Program-made: the position numbers and the translations under genes
Assembly (NCBI RefSeq): GCF_000471625.1
Contig: NZ_AUSW01000017.1
Coordinates: 1 to 64,000 of the forward strand
DNA: 64,000 nt
Source of the DNA: Psychrobacter aquaticus CMS 56
Lineage (GTDB): Bacteria; Pseudomonadota; Gammaproteobacteria; Pseudomonadales; Moraxellaceae
Direction of reading: 5' to 3'
Notes under the pieces: model-generated
Told to the model about the DNA's origin: nothing
Seen by the model: the letters and a program-made list of their open reading frames with translations, nothing else
The model's database searches: none
Shown here: one piece after another, positions 18,224-27,175 of the stretch
Position numbering within the stretch: position 1 is the first letter of the stretch
How the letters are laid out: the number at the start of each line of letters is the position of its first letter

Positions 18224-18261
18224 TTACAACCTTGGTTAGTTGCGACTAGTAAAATCAACAA

Positions 18262-18297
18262 AAAAATGCCAGCTCAGGAAAAGGGCTGGCATTTTTC
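18262..18297. terminator. Bidirectional terminator between the MFS gene and arfB
   Basis: A stem AAATGCCAGC/GCTGGCATTT with an 11-base loop is flanked by an A run on the left and a T run on the right, serving both convergent genes. Confidence 0.85.
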
Positions 18298-18322
18298 ATT
18301 GTTCCTTTAAAAAGCAATTTCC

Positions 18323-18736
18323 TTAAAAGTCTACTTTGCCGCGCAACACTTTGGTCTTGCCGCGCTGGGTTTTTTGATCCACTCGTTTTCGCTTAGCATT
18401 TCTACTCGGCTTGGTTGACTTGCGGGTTTTATTAACATAAGTGGCTTTTATGATAAAACTGCGCAGACGTTCTAGCGCATCGATTTTGTTTCTTTCTTGC
18501 GTGCGAAACTGTTGGGCTTTAATGATGAGTACGCCCTCCTTGGTGATCCGACTGTCTTTGCTATCCAGCAGGCGCTGCTTGTGCTCATCGCTTAAACTTG
18601 AAGCCGTGATATCAAAACGTAGATGAATGGCAGAGGAGACTTTATTGACGTTTTGACCGCCCGCTCCTTGCGCGCGTATGGCGCTGATATCGACTTCATT
18701 GTCACTTAGGCTAATTGTATCGCTGATAAAAATCAT
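18323..18736 (-). CDS. arfB: Alternative ribosome-rescue factor ArfB (peptidyl-tRNA hydrolase)
   Basis: A 137-residue GGQ-domain protein without the codon-recognition domains of class I release factors. The catalytic loop is AQGAGGQNVNKVSSAIHLRF (residues about 23-42). It has the basic C-terminal tail (RNAKRKRVDQKTQRGK) that enters the empty mRNA channel of stalled ribosomes. It hydrolyses peptidyl-tRNA on non-stop complexes. No clear Shine-Dalgarno sequence precedes the ATG. It is convergent with the MFS gene and upstream of the CoA-ester lyase gene on the same strand. Confidence 0.9.
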   Translation of the reverse strand: MIFISDTISLSDNEVDISAIRAQGAGGQNVNKVSSAIHLRFDITASSLSDEHKQRLLDSKDSRITKEGVLIIKAQQFRTQERNKIDALERLRSFIIKATYVNKTRKSTKPSRNAKRKRVDQKTQRGKTKVLRGKVDF

Positions 18737-18782
18737 AATGTGCTTTTATAAAGTATTGGTGTGGATGGTTTATGATAAAGCA

Positions 18783-19664
18783 TTATCCGCCCGTCTGCCA
18801 CTGAGTCAATAACTGACGGCAGCGCGCAATCACTGGCGCATCGACCATCTCGCCCTCTATCTTAAACACCGCCTGACCGCTGCGCTCATACTCTGCGACC
18901 ACACGCTTGGCAAACTGAATTTCCTTGTCTGTCGGCTGTAAAGCTTTGTGGACAATGGCTACTTGCTTGGGATGAATACAAAGCATCCCTGACATGCCCA
19001 TTTGTGACCATAGCTGTACTCGATTTCGCAGTCCTTCTTCATCCTTAAAGTCAGGATAGACGGTATCAATAGGCGGGGCGAGCTGGTGTACTTTTGAGGT
19101 CAAAATCAGCTGATAGCGAATCTGATTGGCGATGATATCTGCGGCAGGCGTGCCCACTTGTACACGTAGATCATTACACAAGTCTAAAAATCCATAACTG
19201 AATGCGGTAAGACCAGTGGCTTTCGCCATGCTGTCTATTTGATATAAACCAGCAGCGCTTTCTATGAGCGCAATGACTGGCAGACCCGTACGCTGGTGGA
19301 CATATTCAATGTCTGCGACCTGCTCTGCTTTTGCCAATAGCACACCCGCCAGCTTTGGCATTTGCTGATATAATATTAAGTCTGCAACAAACGCCTCACT
19401 GCTCGCTTGATTAATACGTAACCAAATTGGCTGATATATTTGCTTCTCGTTTTGATCGTCATAGTAGTTTTTTAATGCCTCTCGAGCTTGCACTTTGTCC
19501 GCTTCGGCAACGGCATCTTCTAAATCGACAATCACCGCATCCGCCCCCCTCGCAAATGCTTTTTCTATTCGATCAATTCGCGTCGCGGGGACGAATAACC
19601 ATGTGTTATTGTGAGCAGTAGTCTTCGTTTTATTACTATCTTTATTATTACTAACTGAATCCAT
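18783..19664 (-). CDS. HpcH/HpaI (CitE-like) CoA-ester lyase
   Basis: The 293-residue protein has the CitE/HpcH TIM-barrel pattern. It opens TWLFVPATRIDRIEKAFARG, then has the acidic metal block VIVDLEDAVAEADK, a catalytic glutamate in ALIESAAGL, and CIHPKQVAIVHKAL near the C-terminus. Such enzymes cleave malyl-, citramalyl- or related hydroxyacyl-CoA esters. AGGGAGG five bases before the ATG at 19664 fixes the start; nine upstream codons are discarded. A terminator lies between it and the SDR gene upstream, so it may be transcribed separately from the acyl-CoA cluster. Confidence 0.82.
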   Translation of the reverse strand: MDSVSNNKDSNKTKTTAHNNTWLFVPATRIDRIEKAFARGADAVIVDLEDAVAEADKVQAREALKNYYDDQNEKQIYQPIWLRINQASSEAFVADLILYQQMPKLAGVLLAKAEQVADIEYVHQRTGLPVIALIESAAGLYQIDSMAKATGLTAFSYGFLDLCNDLRVQVGTPAADIIANQIRYQLILTSKVHQLAPPIDTVYPDFKDEEGLRNRVQLWSQMGMSGMLCIHPKQVAIVHKALQPTDKEIQFAKRVVAEYERSGQAVFKIEGEMVDAPVIARCRQLLTQWQTGG

Positions 19665-19756
19665 ATTTGCCTCCCTACATTTTGACGCCACCCATTTATT
19701 TGAACTTCTATCTGAGCATACCTTATTTTAGATGTTTGCATTAAAACATGAATCAA

Positions 19757-19793
19757 AAAAAACCGCATAAACAATACTTTCATGCGGTTTTCG
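19757..19793 (-). terminator. Terminator after the acyl-CoA/SDR operon
   Basis: The arms AAAACCGCAT and ATGCGGTTTT surround a 12-base loop. On the minus strand the stem ends in a T run, placing it as the terminator for the SDR gene that ends at 19835. Confidence 0.75.
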
Positions 19794-19834
19794 ATTTTGA
19801 ATACTGTCGCTATTTTGCATTTAACCATTTAAAG

Positions 19835-20596
19835 CTAGGCAAGCATGCCACCATCAACCACCACTGTCGCGCCTGTGGTATAGCTTGAAGCATCAGACAC
19901 CAGATACAATACCGTCCCCGCCATTTCATCGGGATCAGCCACACGTCCTAGCGGTATGGTATGCAGCGCCATTTTTAATATTTTGTCATTGGTAGTCAGT
20001 GCGGAGGCAAATTTAGTATTCGTCAAGCCCGGCAATAGGGCATTCACACGAATATTTAATGGGCCACACTCTTTGGCAAAGGCTTTAGTCATGCTAATGA
20101 CAGCAGCCTTGGTGATTGAGTAAATACCCTGCTTGTCACCCGCAACCAAGCCGTTGACCGACGCTGTATTTAAAATCACACCGCCGCCCTGCTCGCGCAT
20201 CATCTTGCCAGCCGCCGTCGACATAAAGAAATAACCGCGAATGTTCACTTCTACAGTTTTATCAAAAGCGGCCAAATCCGTGTCCAAAATATGACCATAA
20301 TAAGGGTTTGCCGCCGCATTGTTTACTAAAATATCAATTTGACCGAACTCACTTTTAATATGCTCAAAAATCGCATCAATCTGCTCCATGTCTCCCACAT
20401 GACAAGCAAACGCGCTGGCTTTATGACCATTCGCTGTAATGCTATCCGCAACCGCTTGGCAAGCATCGACTTTACGACTAGAAACGATCACGTGTGCCCC
20501 TCTTGACGCCAGCAGACGGGCGATAGATTCACCAATACCGCGACTGGCACCCGTCACCAACGCAATCTTGCCCGTTAAATCAAATAAATCTTTCAT
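19835..20596 (-). CDS. SDR-family NAD(P)-dependent oxidoreductase
   Basis: A 253-residue classical short-chain dehydrogenase. The cofactor loop is TGASRGIGESIARLL (residues about 15-29), the structural motif is NNAAANPYYG, the catalytic Ser sits in NTASVNGLV, and YSITKAAVISM supplies the Tyr and Lys. ATG 20596 is used because AAGGA lies six bases upstream; the preceding GTG is less likely. Family members reduce or oxidise hydroxyacyl or alcohol groups. It is the last gene of a unit that starts with the acyl-CoA dehydrogenase, 58 bases after the next SDR gene. Confidence 0.85.
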   Translation of the reverse strand: MKDLFDLTGKIALVTGASRGIGESIARLLASRGAHVIVSSRKVDACQAVADSITANGHKASAFACHVGDMEQIDAIFEHIKSEFGQIDILVNNAAANPYYGHILDTDLAAFDKTVEVNIRGYFFMSTAAGKMMREQGGGVILNTASVNGLVAGDKQGIYSITKAAVISMTKAFAKECGPLNIRVNALLPGLTNTKFASALTTNDKILKMALHTIPLGRVADPDEMAGTVLYLVSDASSYTTGATVVVDGGMLA

Positions 20597-20654
20597 CACT
20601 ATTCCTTATAGTTTAAATGCTTGAATAAAAGCCTTATCAAAAATCCGTTTGATA

Positions 20655-21449
20655 TTAAGCCAGCATGCCGCCGTCCAAAGTAAAGGCATGACCGTTCATA
20701 AAACTGCTCTCGTCGCTAGCAAGCCACGCAATCGCGCCAGACACTTCATCGACTTCCCCTAAACGGCGCAGTGGGCTGGCCTTTATGGTGGCTTGCTGTG
20801 CGCGCTCGTTCATATTTGCCATGGTATTGCGTACCATTGGTGTGTCGATAAAACTTGGACAGACTGCATTAAAGCGAATATTGACACGTGCATACTCATG
20901 AGCAGCGGACTTGGTTAGTCCCATCACTCCATGTTTGGCGGCGCTATAAGCCGATAGCAAAGGCGCGGAACGCAGACCTGCAATAGAGGCCACATTAATC
21001 ACATGACCACCGCCATTGGTCGCCATACAAGCAACAGCAGCACGCATACAGTGCCAAACGCCTTTTAAATTGACCGCGATATTACGATCAAAATCATCAT
21101 CGCTCAGCTCATGCATGGGCGCAGGTTGATGGTCAATACCTGCATTATTGATCACGACATCGAGACCACCCAGCGCTTGCATCGCAAAAGCAAACAACGC
21201 GCGCACTTCATCGCCACTAGTGACATCGACTTTTTTAAACACGATACTATTGCCAGCATCTTGCCCTTGCTTGGCAACGGCAGTCCCCATCTCTTCTGCC
21301 AAATCGCCAATCACAACCTTGGCGCCGCGACTGGCCAGCAGTAGCGCACTGGCAGCACCAATACCAGACGCACCGCCCGTGATTAAAATCCGTTTGCCGG
21401 CCACATTACTGGCCACGCCTGATGCAATTCCCTTTGTATTCACTTTCAT
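20655..21449 (-). CDS. SDR-family oxidoreductase
   Basis: A 264-residue classical SDR with an 18-residue leader before the cofactor loop ITGGASGIGAASALLLASRG. DLAEEM at the end of the second strand suggests NAD rather than NADP. NNAGIDHQPAPM and the catalytic YSAAKHGVMGL follow. It is a second, clearly different paralogue of the neighbouring SDR. The stop of the preceding oxidoreductase gene lies only three bases upstream of its start, so the two are co-transcribed and probably act on the same substrate series. Confidence 0.85.
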   Translation of the reverse strand: MKVNTKGIASGVASNVAGKRILITGGASGIGAASALLLASRGAKVVIGDLAEEMGTAVAKQGQDAGNSIVFKKVDVTSGDEVRALFAFAMQALGGLDVVINNAGIDHQPAPMHELSDDDFDRNIAVNLKGVWHCMRAAVACMATNGGGHVINVASIAGLRSAPLLSAYSAAKHGVMGLTKSAAHEYARVNIRFNAVCPSFIDTPMVRNTMANMNERAQQATIKASPLRRLGEVDEVSGAIAWLASDESSFMNGHAFTLDGGMLA

Positions 21450-21452
21450 GAT

Positions 21453-22460
21453 CTATCCCTCTACCTTAAGAACCAACTTGCCGAAGTTTTTACCTTTAAA
21501 AAGCATCATCAAGGTATCAGGGAACGTCTCGATACCCTCAACGATGTGGTCTTTAACCTTGATATCACCTGACTGAATCCAGCCTGCAATATCTTTCATT
21601 GCCGTCGGGTATTCTTTGATATTATCAAAGACGACAATGCCTTCCATACGCGCGCGATTGACCAATAACGACAGATAGTTTGATGGACCTTTGATCGGTG
21701 TCGTGTTGTTATATTGGCTAATCGCACCGCAAATTACGATACGCGCGCGCAGATTGATTTGGGTAAGTACGTCGTTCAATATGTCGCCGCCCACATTGTC
21801 AAAGTAGACATCGACACCGTCTGGACAAGTTTGCTTAAGCGCTTTTTTCACATCTTCGTTTTTATAATCGATGGTCGCATCAAAACCCAACTCATCTATC
21901 AAAAACTGACATTTCTCACTACCGCCCGCAATACCAACTACTCGGCAGCCTTTGATTTTGGCAATTTGACCAACTAGGCCACCCACTGCGCCAGCCGCGC
22001 CAGATACGACGACGGTTTCGCCTGCTTTTGGCTCGCCCGTTTTTAATAATCCAAAATAACCTGTCATTCCCGGCATACCGAGCACACCTAGGTAATAAGA
22101 CAGGGGTGCAAGATTTGGATCAACCTTATATAATCCAGTACCGTCACTAACAGCATACGACTGCACACCGTTGTGACCACAAACATAGTCGCCGACTGCA
22201 AATTTCTCATGCTTACTGTCGATGACTTCACCCACTGTCCCCGCGCGCATGACATCACCAACTTGTACCGGCTCTATATAAGACTTCGCATCGTTTAGCC
22301 AGCCGCGCATTGCCGGATCTATAGAGAGGTATGCGATTTTTATCAGTAACTGTCCGTCAGTAATGGTCGGTAATTCTGACTCGGTATATTCCCAAGTATC
22401 GGCGCTCGGTTCGCCAACAGGTCTTGCTTTTAGTCGCCACTGCTTATTCATCGTTGTCAT
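21453..22460 (-). CDS. NADP-dependent zinc-free medium-chain reductase (CurA / 2-alkenal reductase type)
   Basis: A 335-residue MDR-superfamily protein. The N-terminal block STDTWEYTE-like region and IDPAMRGWLND (near residue 50) are typical of the leukotriene B4 dehydrogenase / CurA branch, and the cofactor loop is SGAAGAVGGLVGQIAKIKG. The conserved YFDNVGGDILN block is near residue 220. These enzymes reduce alpha,beta-unsaturated ketones with NADPH. The ATG at 22460 has AAGGA upstream; the longer frame starts inside the acyl-CoA dehydrogenase gene. It sits between the dehydrogenase and the two SDR genes in one operon. Confidence 0.85.
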   Translation of the reverse strand: MTTMNKQWRLKARPVGEPSADTWEYTESELPTITDGQLLIKIAYLSIDPAMRGWLNDAKSYIEPVQVGDVMRAGTVGEVIDSKHEKFAVGDYVCGHNGVQSYAVSDGTGLYKVDPNLAPLSYYLGVLGMPGMTGYFGLLKTGEPKAGETVVVSGAAGAVGGLVGQIAKIKGCRVVGIAGGSEKCQFLIDELGFDATIDYKNEDVKKALKQTCPDGVDVYFDNVGGDILNDVLTQINLRARIVICGAISQYNNTTPIKGPSNYLSLLVNRARMEGIVVFDNIKEYPTAMKDIAGWIQSGDIKVKDHIVEGIETFPDTLMMLFKGKNFGKLVLKVEG

Positions 22461-22482
22461 TTCTCTTTCCTTAGAGCTGTTA

Positions 22483-24303
22483 TTAGAACCATTCAGCTTG
22501 CATGTCAGTGCAGACCGAGTTGGTGTTGGTGAGTAATTCAATATCGCGTTTGATTAGTGGTAACTCCCAATCGATAAAGTATTTTGCCGCTTGTATTTTG
22601 CCGCGATAGAAGTTTTGTTTGTCACTATTTTTGGTTTCATTCTTTTCGGCTTCAATCAGTAACTGTTCAGCTTTACTGGCTTGACGAATCCAAATCCAGC
22701 CCACCACGATTGAGGCAAAAATATTCATCAAAGCCTGCGCGTTACCCGTGAGTGTCACCGCTTTTTCTGTCTGTAGAATGTTGCCCAAATGAACTAGAAC
22801 TTCATGTAAATGCGCCATATAAGGCGTCAATTTACCTGCCAATTTAGCGGTCTCAGGTGTGGTAATACTTTCCAAATCTTGGGTGATTTCCCGTTTCAAA
22901 ATCTGAATACCCAGACCCTTGTTTTGCCATAATTTGCGAAATGACAAATCCAACGCTTGCACGCCATTTGTGCCTTCGTGAATGGGGTTTAAACGATTGT
23001 CACGCCAAAACTGCTCGGCTTGATACTCACGCGTATAACCAGCACCGCCCAATACTTGAATGCCCAAGTCATTGGCTTTGGGGCCATATTCAGACGGCCA
23101 TGCTTTTAGCACAGGCGTGAGTAAGTCCAACAACTCTGACAGCTCGTTTTTTAACACATCATCTTCACAAGTGTTGATGCGGTCGATCAGGTTTGAGCCG
23201 TATAAGCACAATGACATCCCGCCTTCAGAATACGCCTTTTGCGCCAGCAGCATCCGCTTCACATCGCCATGTTGAATAATGGCAATTGCCGCATCTTCAG
23301 GTTTGTTATTGGGTGCAATCCTGCCTTGCGTTCTGTCTTTGGCATAATCAAGCGAATATTGATAACCGCGATACCCAATCATTGCCGCGCCAAAACCAAC
23401 CGCGATACGCGCCTCGTTCATCATCTTAAACATATAACGCAAGCCAAAATGCTCTTCGCCAATGAGATAACCGTAACATTCGCCGTCATCACCGAAGCTT
23501 AATGCCGTGGAAGTCGCACCTCGATAGCCAAGCTTATGAATGAGTCCTGTTAGATGCACGTCATTGCGCGCGCCAACGGACAAATCGTCATTTAAACGAT
23601 ATTTTGGCACCGCAAATAAAGAGATACCTTTCACGCCCCTAGGGCCGCCTGGCACTTTGGCCAAGACCAGATGGACGATATTGTCAGACAGCTCATGATC
23701 GCCCGCTGAGATATAGATCTTGCTACCTTTCACTCGATACGAGCCGTCCTCTTGTTTTACTGCGGTGGTTTTGATATCCGCCAGCGACGAGCCAGCGTGC
23801 GGCTCTGTTAGCGCCATCGTTCCAGTAAACTCACCCGTCAACATGCGCGGCATAAAGGCCTCTTTGATCTCATCACTAGCGAAATGTGAAATGACATTGA
23901 TCGCGGCGGTGGTCAAAAAGGGATACGCAGTGGTTGATGGATTGGCTGCCATAAAATAGCCTGCCACTGCGGTCATGACCGTCTCAGGCAACTGCATGCC
24001 CCCATCTTCAAAGCTGTAGCGCCCAGCAATAAAACCTGATTCGCGAAAGGCATCAAAAGCAACTTTTACCTCGTCTATCATGCTCACTTTTTTGCCATCG
24101 AACTGCGGCTCATTCTTATCCGCCAAGTGGTTGTGAGGCAAAAATAAATCAGTGGCTATTTTGTCTGCTGTGTCTAATACGGCGTCAAATGTGTCGCGGC
24201 TGTGTTCCGCAAATTTTGGATGTTCAGTTAGCGTCTCAGTACCTAAGACATCATATAGTTGGAAGGGTAATTCAAAATCGTTGATGAGTTTATCTGCTGC
24301 CAT
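22483..24303 (-). CDS. Acyl-CoA dehydrogenase with C-terminal extension
   Basis: A 606-residue enzyme of the larger acyl-CoA dehydrogenase class. The FAD-binding block is MALTEPHAGSSLADIKTTA (about residues 160-178), followed by GSKIYISAGDHEL. The C-terminal active-site region is NPIHEGTNGVQALDL with the glutamate near residue 437. About 140 further residues form the extra C-terminal domain usual for this subgroup. It catalyses alpha,beta-desaturation of an acyl-CoA. It is the first gene of a four-gene unit (with the reductase and two SDRs) and is divergent from a GlxA-like regulator, which probably controls it. Confidence 0.88.
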   Translation of the reverse strand: MAADKLINDFELPFQLYDVLGTETLTEHPKFAEHSRDTFDAVLDTADKIATDLFLPHNHLADKNEPQFDGKKVSMIDEVKVAFDAFRESGFIAGRYSFEDGGMQLPETVMTAVAGYFMAANPSTTAYPFLTTAAINVISHFASDEIKEAFMPRMLTGEFTGTMALTEPHAGSSLADIKTTAVKQEDGSYRVKGSKIYISAGDHELSDNIVHLVLAKVPGGPRGVKGISLFAVPKYRLNDDLSVGARNDVHLTGLIHKLGYRGATSTALSFGDDGECYGYLIGEEHFGLRYMFKMMNEARIAVGFGAAMIGYRGYQYSLDYAKDRTQGRIAPNNKPEDAAIAIIQHGDVKRMLLAQKAYSEGGMSLCLYGSNLIDRINTCEDDVLKNELSELLDLLTPVLKAWPSEYGPKANDLGIQVLGGAGYTREYQAEQFWRDNRLNPIHEGTNGVQALDLSFRKLWQNKGLGIQILKREITQDLESITTPETAKLAGKLTPYMAHLHEVLVHLGNILQTEKAVTLTGNAQALMNIFASIVVGWIWIRQASKAEQLLIEAEKNETKNSDKQNFYRGKIQAAKYFIDWELPLIKRDIELLTNTNSVCTDMQAEWF

Positions 24304-24458
24304 AGTGTTCTCGTTAGTATTGTCGTTAACAAATGAGTGAGGCTTATCACTAAATACTAAGCTAATTTTGTGCGCTTCCGTATTGTCATTTATGACATAA
24401 TTATGGTCAAATAAGACATATTATCGATACTGCATAAAATGGGTACCAGACATTATGA

Positions 24459-24555
24459 CGCGAGACGGGTACAAATTTTTCTTGCTTTGCCTTCGCAGCT
24501 CGATGCTACAAAAAACTTGTCCCCGTCTCGCTGTGTTTTTTGATATTAACTTAAC
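24459..24555 (+). repeat. Dispersed hairpin repeat, copy B
   Basis: The arms CGAGACGGG plus ACAAATTTTT and AAAAAACTTGT plus CCCCGTCTCG can form a long imperfect stem around a core TTGCCTTCGCAGCTCGATGC. The same core and flanks recur at 39241-39286. It lies in the divergent promoter region between the acyl-CoA dehydrogenase and its likely regulator. The frame reading across it is not part of the regulator gene. Confidence 0.6.
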
Positions 24556-24592
24556 TATAGTATTGGCAAGCAATAAAGGAAAACAAAGACTC

Positions 24593-25591
24593 ATGTCTCA
24601 ATTAAAACCGTTTAAGGTCATTATTTTAGGTTTCGATGGCGTGCTGGGCAGTGTACTGGCTGGCGCATTGGACTTGTTTTCGTTTACAGGTGTCAGCTGG
24701 CAGCGATTTTTGAATGAGGCGGTAGCGCCTAGATTTAACGTGCAGACAGCCAGCTTAGGCGGGGTCGATATTCGATGTAGCAATCGCTTAATCATGCAAG
24801 CGCATTGCGATATTCAAGAAGTAGCCGAGTGCGACTTACTGTTAATCCCTACCATCGGCGATTCAATTGATAAAGTATTGATGCAAAACAGTGAGCTATT
24901 GCCCCATCTAAAAAGACTGGCAAATACCAAAGCGGATATCGCCAGTAACTGTAGCGGCGCATTTTTTTTGGCCGCAGCAGGACTGTTAGACAATAAGGTA
25001 GCGACAACCCACTGGGGTTATGCGAGTAAATTTAAGGCAGACTTTCCGCTGGTGGATTTGCAGGAAAACCAATTTGTCACCCAGTCGGGCAACATATTTT
25101 GTGCGGCAGGTGGCAGCGCTTTTTATGACTTGGGATTGTTATTGATAGAACGTTATTGTGGACGTGAGATTTCTACGCAAGTGGCAAAAACTCAGATTAT
25201 CGACAGCAAAAGAGGCAATCAAAACAGTTATACCAACGTGACGTTGCACAAACCGCATGCAGATCAACTGGTCAAACAAGTACAAGAATTCATTGAAGAA
25301 AATTTTAATCAGTCTATTCAAGTGAACCACTTAGCTACCATGGTCAATATCACACCGCGTACGTTAAACAGACGCTTTCAAGCCGCTGTTGCCATGCGTC
25401 CGATTGAGTATATTCAAGCTGTCAGAATCGAACAGGCAAAGCGTTTATTGGAATCAGGCGATGTGACCATTAAATCGCTGGCGGATAAGGTTGGCTACGA
25501 TGACCTCTCTTCGTTTACCCGTTTATTCAAACGTGCTACTGAGCTAACTCCTAAAGAATATCAGGATAAATTTTCGCGATTGGCGATTTAG
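24593..25591 (+). CDS. GlxA-family (DJ-1/PfpI + AraC) transcriptional regulator
   Basis: A 332-residue regulator. The N-terminal half is a DJ-1/PfpI-like domain with the nucleophile-elbow region IASNCSGAFFLAAAGLL (near residue 115). The C-terminal half (about 225-325) holds two AraC-type helix-turn-helix motifs, VNHLATMVNITPRTLNRRF and IKSLADKVGYDDLSSFTRLF. The ATG at 24593 follows AAAGGA; the upstream frame runs through a repeat element and is rejected. Family members activate neighbouring catabolic genes in response to a small molecule, so the divergent acyl-CoA operon is the likely target. Confidence 0.85.
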   Translation: MSQLKPFKVIILGFDGVLGSVLAGALDLFSFTGVSWQRFLNEAVAPRFNVQTASLGGVDIRCSNRLIMQAHCDIQEVAECDLLLIPTIGDSIDKVLMQNSELLPHLKRLANTKADIASNCSGAFFLAAAGLLDNKVATTHWGYASKFKADFPLVDLQENQFVTQSGNIFCAAGGSAFYDLGLLLIERYCGREISTQVAKTQIIDSKRGNQNSYTNVTLHKPHADQLVKQVQEFIEENFNQSIQVNHLATMVNITPRTLNRRFQAAVAMRPIEYIQAVRIEQAKRLLESGDVTIKSLADKVGYDDLSSFTRLFKRATELTPKEYQDKFSRLAI

Positions 25592-25620
25592 GCTTTCTTT
25601 ATTACTACTTTCTCTGATAG

Positions 25621-26931
25621 CTAAACGTTTTGCCACAACCCTTCTACATGCATGGCATCCGCCTTAATAGTGGGATAATCCGTAAATGACAATTGATAAC
25701 CGCCGCTAGTATTTGGACTGATTTGACAGGTCGACCCCAGTGGAAAGCTGTGCTTCTCCCCAATATGACCAAAGCGCATGCCACTATAAATCGGCAATCC
25801 TGTCAGCTCATGTAATTGCCGAATAACGGTGGCAACATCATAACGTTTATCATAACTGTCCTCCCCTGCACCAGACAATGCCCCAAACACAATCGCTTGC
25901 TGACCTTTGAACACGCCTGCCAAATACAAATCATACAACATGCGCTCAATGCGATAAGCCTGCTCGCCCACATCTTCTAAAAACACAATACCACCGTCAA
26001 TGCGTGGCAAATACTCACTACCTGCCAGCGCCGATACCACGCTCAGATTGCCACCCCAAATAGTGCCCGTTAATGTTGTTGGCTGACCTTTTGTTAAAAT
26101 GCTGGTTGTCAGAATATTGGTTGTCAAAATACTGGGTAAATTTGGACTAGTCAGCGATGCATCTTGTATGTTAATGGTCAGATTAGGATTGCACAGCGCT
26201 TCAGCAAATTGTTGGCACGTCACTCTATCTGGTTTGGTTTTGCCAAACTCGCTATAAAGCATGGGCGCGGCAAGCGAACTCATATCGCCTTTTGCCAGTA
26301 GCGCACACTGAATGGCGGTCACATCGCTAAAACCTGCGAGTATCGTGCCACGCTCCGCCATAATACGCCCAAGCGTCGTCCAGTCAACCATGGGCAGTAT
26401 ACGCATCGCACCATAACCGCCGCGCACACCTAATAATAATTTTGGTGCCGCTATCGCACCAGTGGCAAGGTTTTGAAAATCACTAGCCCGCTGTGAATCC
26501 GTACCTGCAAAGCGCAAATATTGACGATTGGTAATCAACGGGTTGTCTACTTTAAAACCAGCGCAAGCCAGACGATCTAATGCCAATTGATTGCGCTCAC
26601 CACTGCCCCCGACATTCGAGCTGGCAAAAATCCGTGTCTCGATGGTCGGCGTGATACAACCGGTTTGCGCGAGCGCTGTTTGCGCTGAGAACTGCTCATC
26701 CAATAATGCGGTTGGTAAATCGTCCTTGGTGACTTGCAGGTTGTTATCACTATAGTCGCTAGGGCTGGCGGCAAAAACCTGAGAAATACCTTGCGCCGCT
26801 AATGCTGCCGTACCCGCGCTGACACCTATACGGCGCAAGAACTGCCGCCGGTTTAACCCAGTACTGAGTGTCGCCTCTGTCTTTGACTGCATATTTATGG
26901 TTTGCTGTATAAATGGCGCTTTTGAACCCAT
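25621..26931 (-). CDS. Tat-exported LD-carboxypeptidase (peptidase S66)
   Basis: A 436-residue protein with a twin-arginine leader (NRRQFLRRIG, then a hydrophobic stretch ending QVFA). S66 landmarks are GVRGGYGAMRILPMVDW, the nucleophile serine in AGFSDVTAIQCALL, the glutamate in VFLEDVGEQAYRIER, and the histidine in GHIGEKHSFPLG. LD-carboxypeptidases trim the terminal D-Ala from murein tetrapeptides during recycling; most are cytoplasmic, so export is unusual but known for this subgroup. A threonine/leucine-rich repeat insert lies near residues 268-290. Start choice between two in-frame ATGs is open, both keeping the RR motif. Confidence 0.85.
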   Translation of the reverse strand: MGSKAPFIQQTINMQSKTEATLSTGLNRRQFLRRIGVSAGTAALAAQGISQVFAASPSDYSDNNLQVTKDDLPTALLDEQFSAQTALAQTGCITPTIETRIFASSNVGGSGERNQLALDRLACAGFKVDNPLITNRQYLRFAGTDSQRASDFQNLATGAIAAPKLLLGVRGGYGAMRILPMVDWTTLGRIMAERGTILAGFSDVTAIQCALLAKGDMSSLAAPMLYSEFGKTKPDRVTCQQFAEALCNPNLTINIQDASLTSPNLPSILTTNILTTSILTKGQPTTLTGTIWGGNLSVVSALAGSEYLPRIDGGIVFLEDVGEQAYRIERMLYDLYLAGVFKGQQAIVFGALSGAGEDSYDKRYDVATVIRQLHELTGLPIYSGMRFGHIGEKHSFPLGSTCQISPNTSGGYQLSFTDYPTIKADAMHVEGLWQNV

Positions 26932-27175
26932 GCTTTTCTACTACCTATATATTTTTATATTTGTTATTTATCTTTTTTAAAACAGTGCGTTACGCGTAAG
27001 CACATTGTCAGGTACACGCATTATTACGCATGCGTATTGTACCGCATCTGCTCACTCGCCAAGTTGCCTAACCTTTACCCATCTTTACTTTTTCGCTACC
27101 TAGACACACAATACGACGCTCTTATGTTTGTTACTGTAGATACATATTCATGGCAAACAAGCAAAGGCAATCATT
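26932..27175. other. Divergent promoter region
   Basis: It separates the LD-carboxypeptidase from the DUF1232 gene. A short inverted stretch around 27010-27040 (ACGCATTATTACGCATGCGTATTGT) is rich in ACGC/GCGT but I see no defined operator. Confidence 0.25.

Noticed and set aside
24455-24592. N-terminal extension of the GlxA-like regulator
   Set aside because: It translates the dispersed repeat; the ATG at 24593 has a ribosome binding site and begins the conserved domain.
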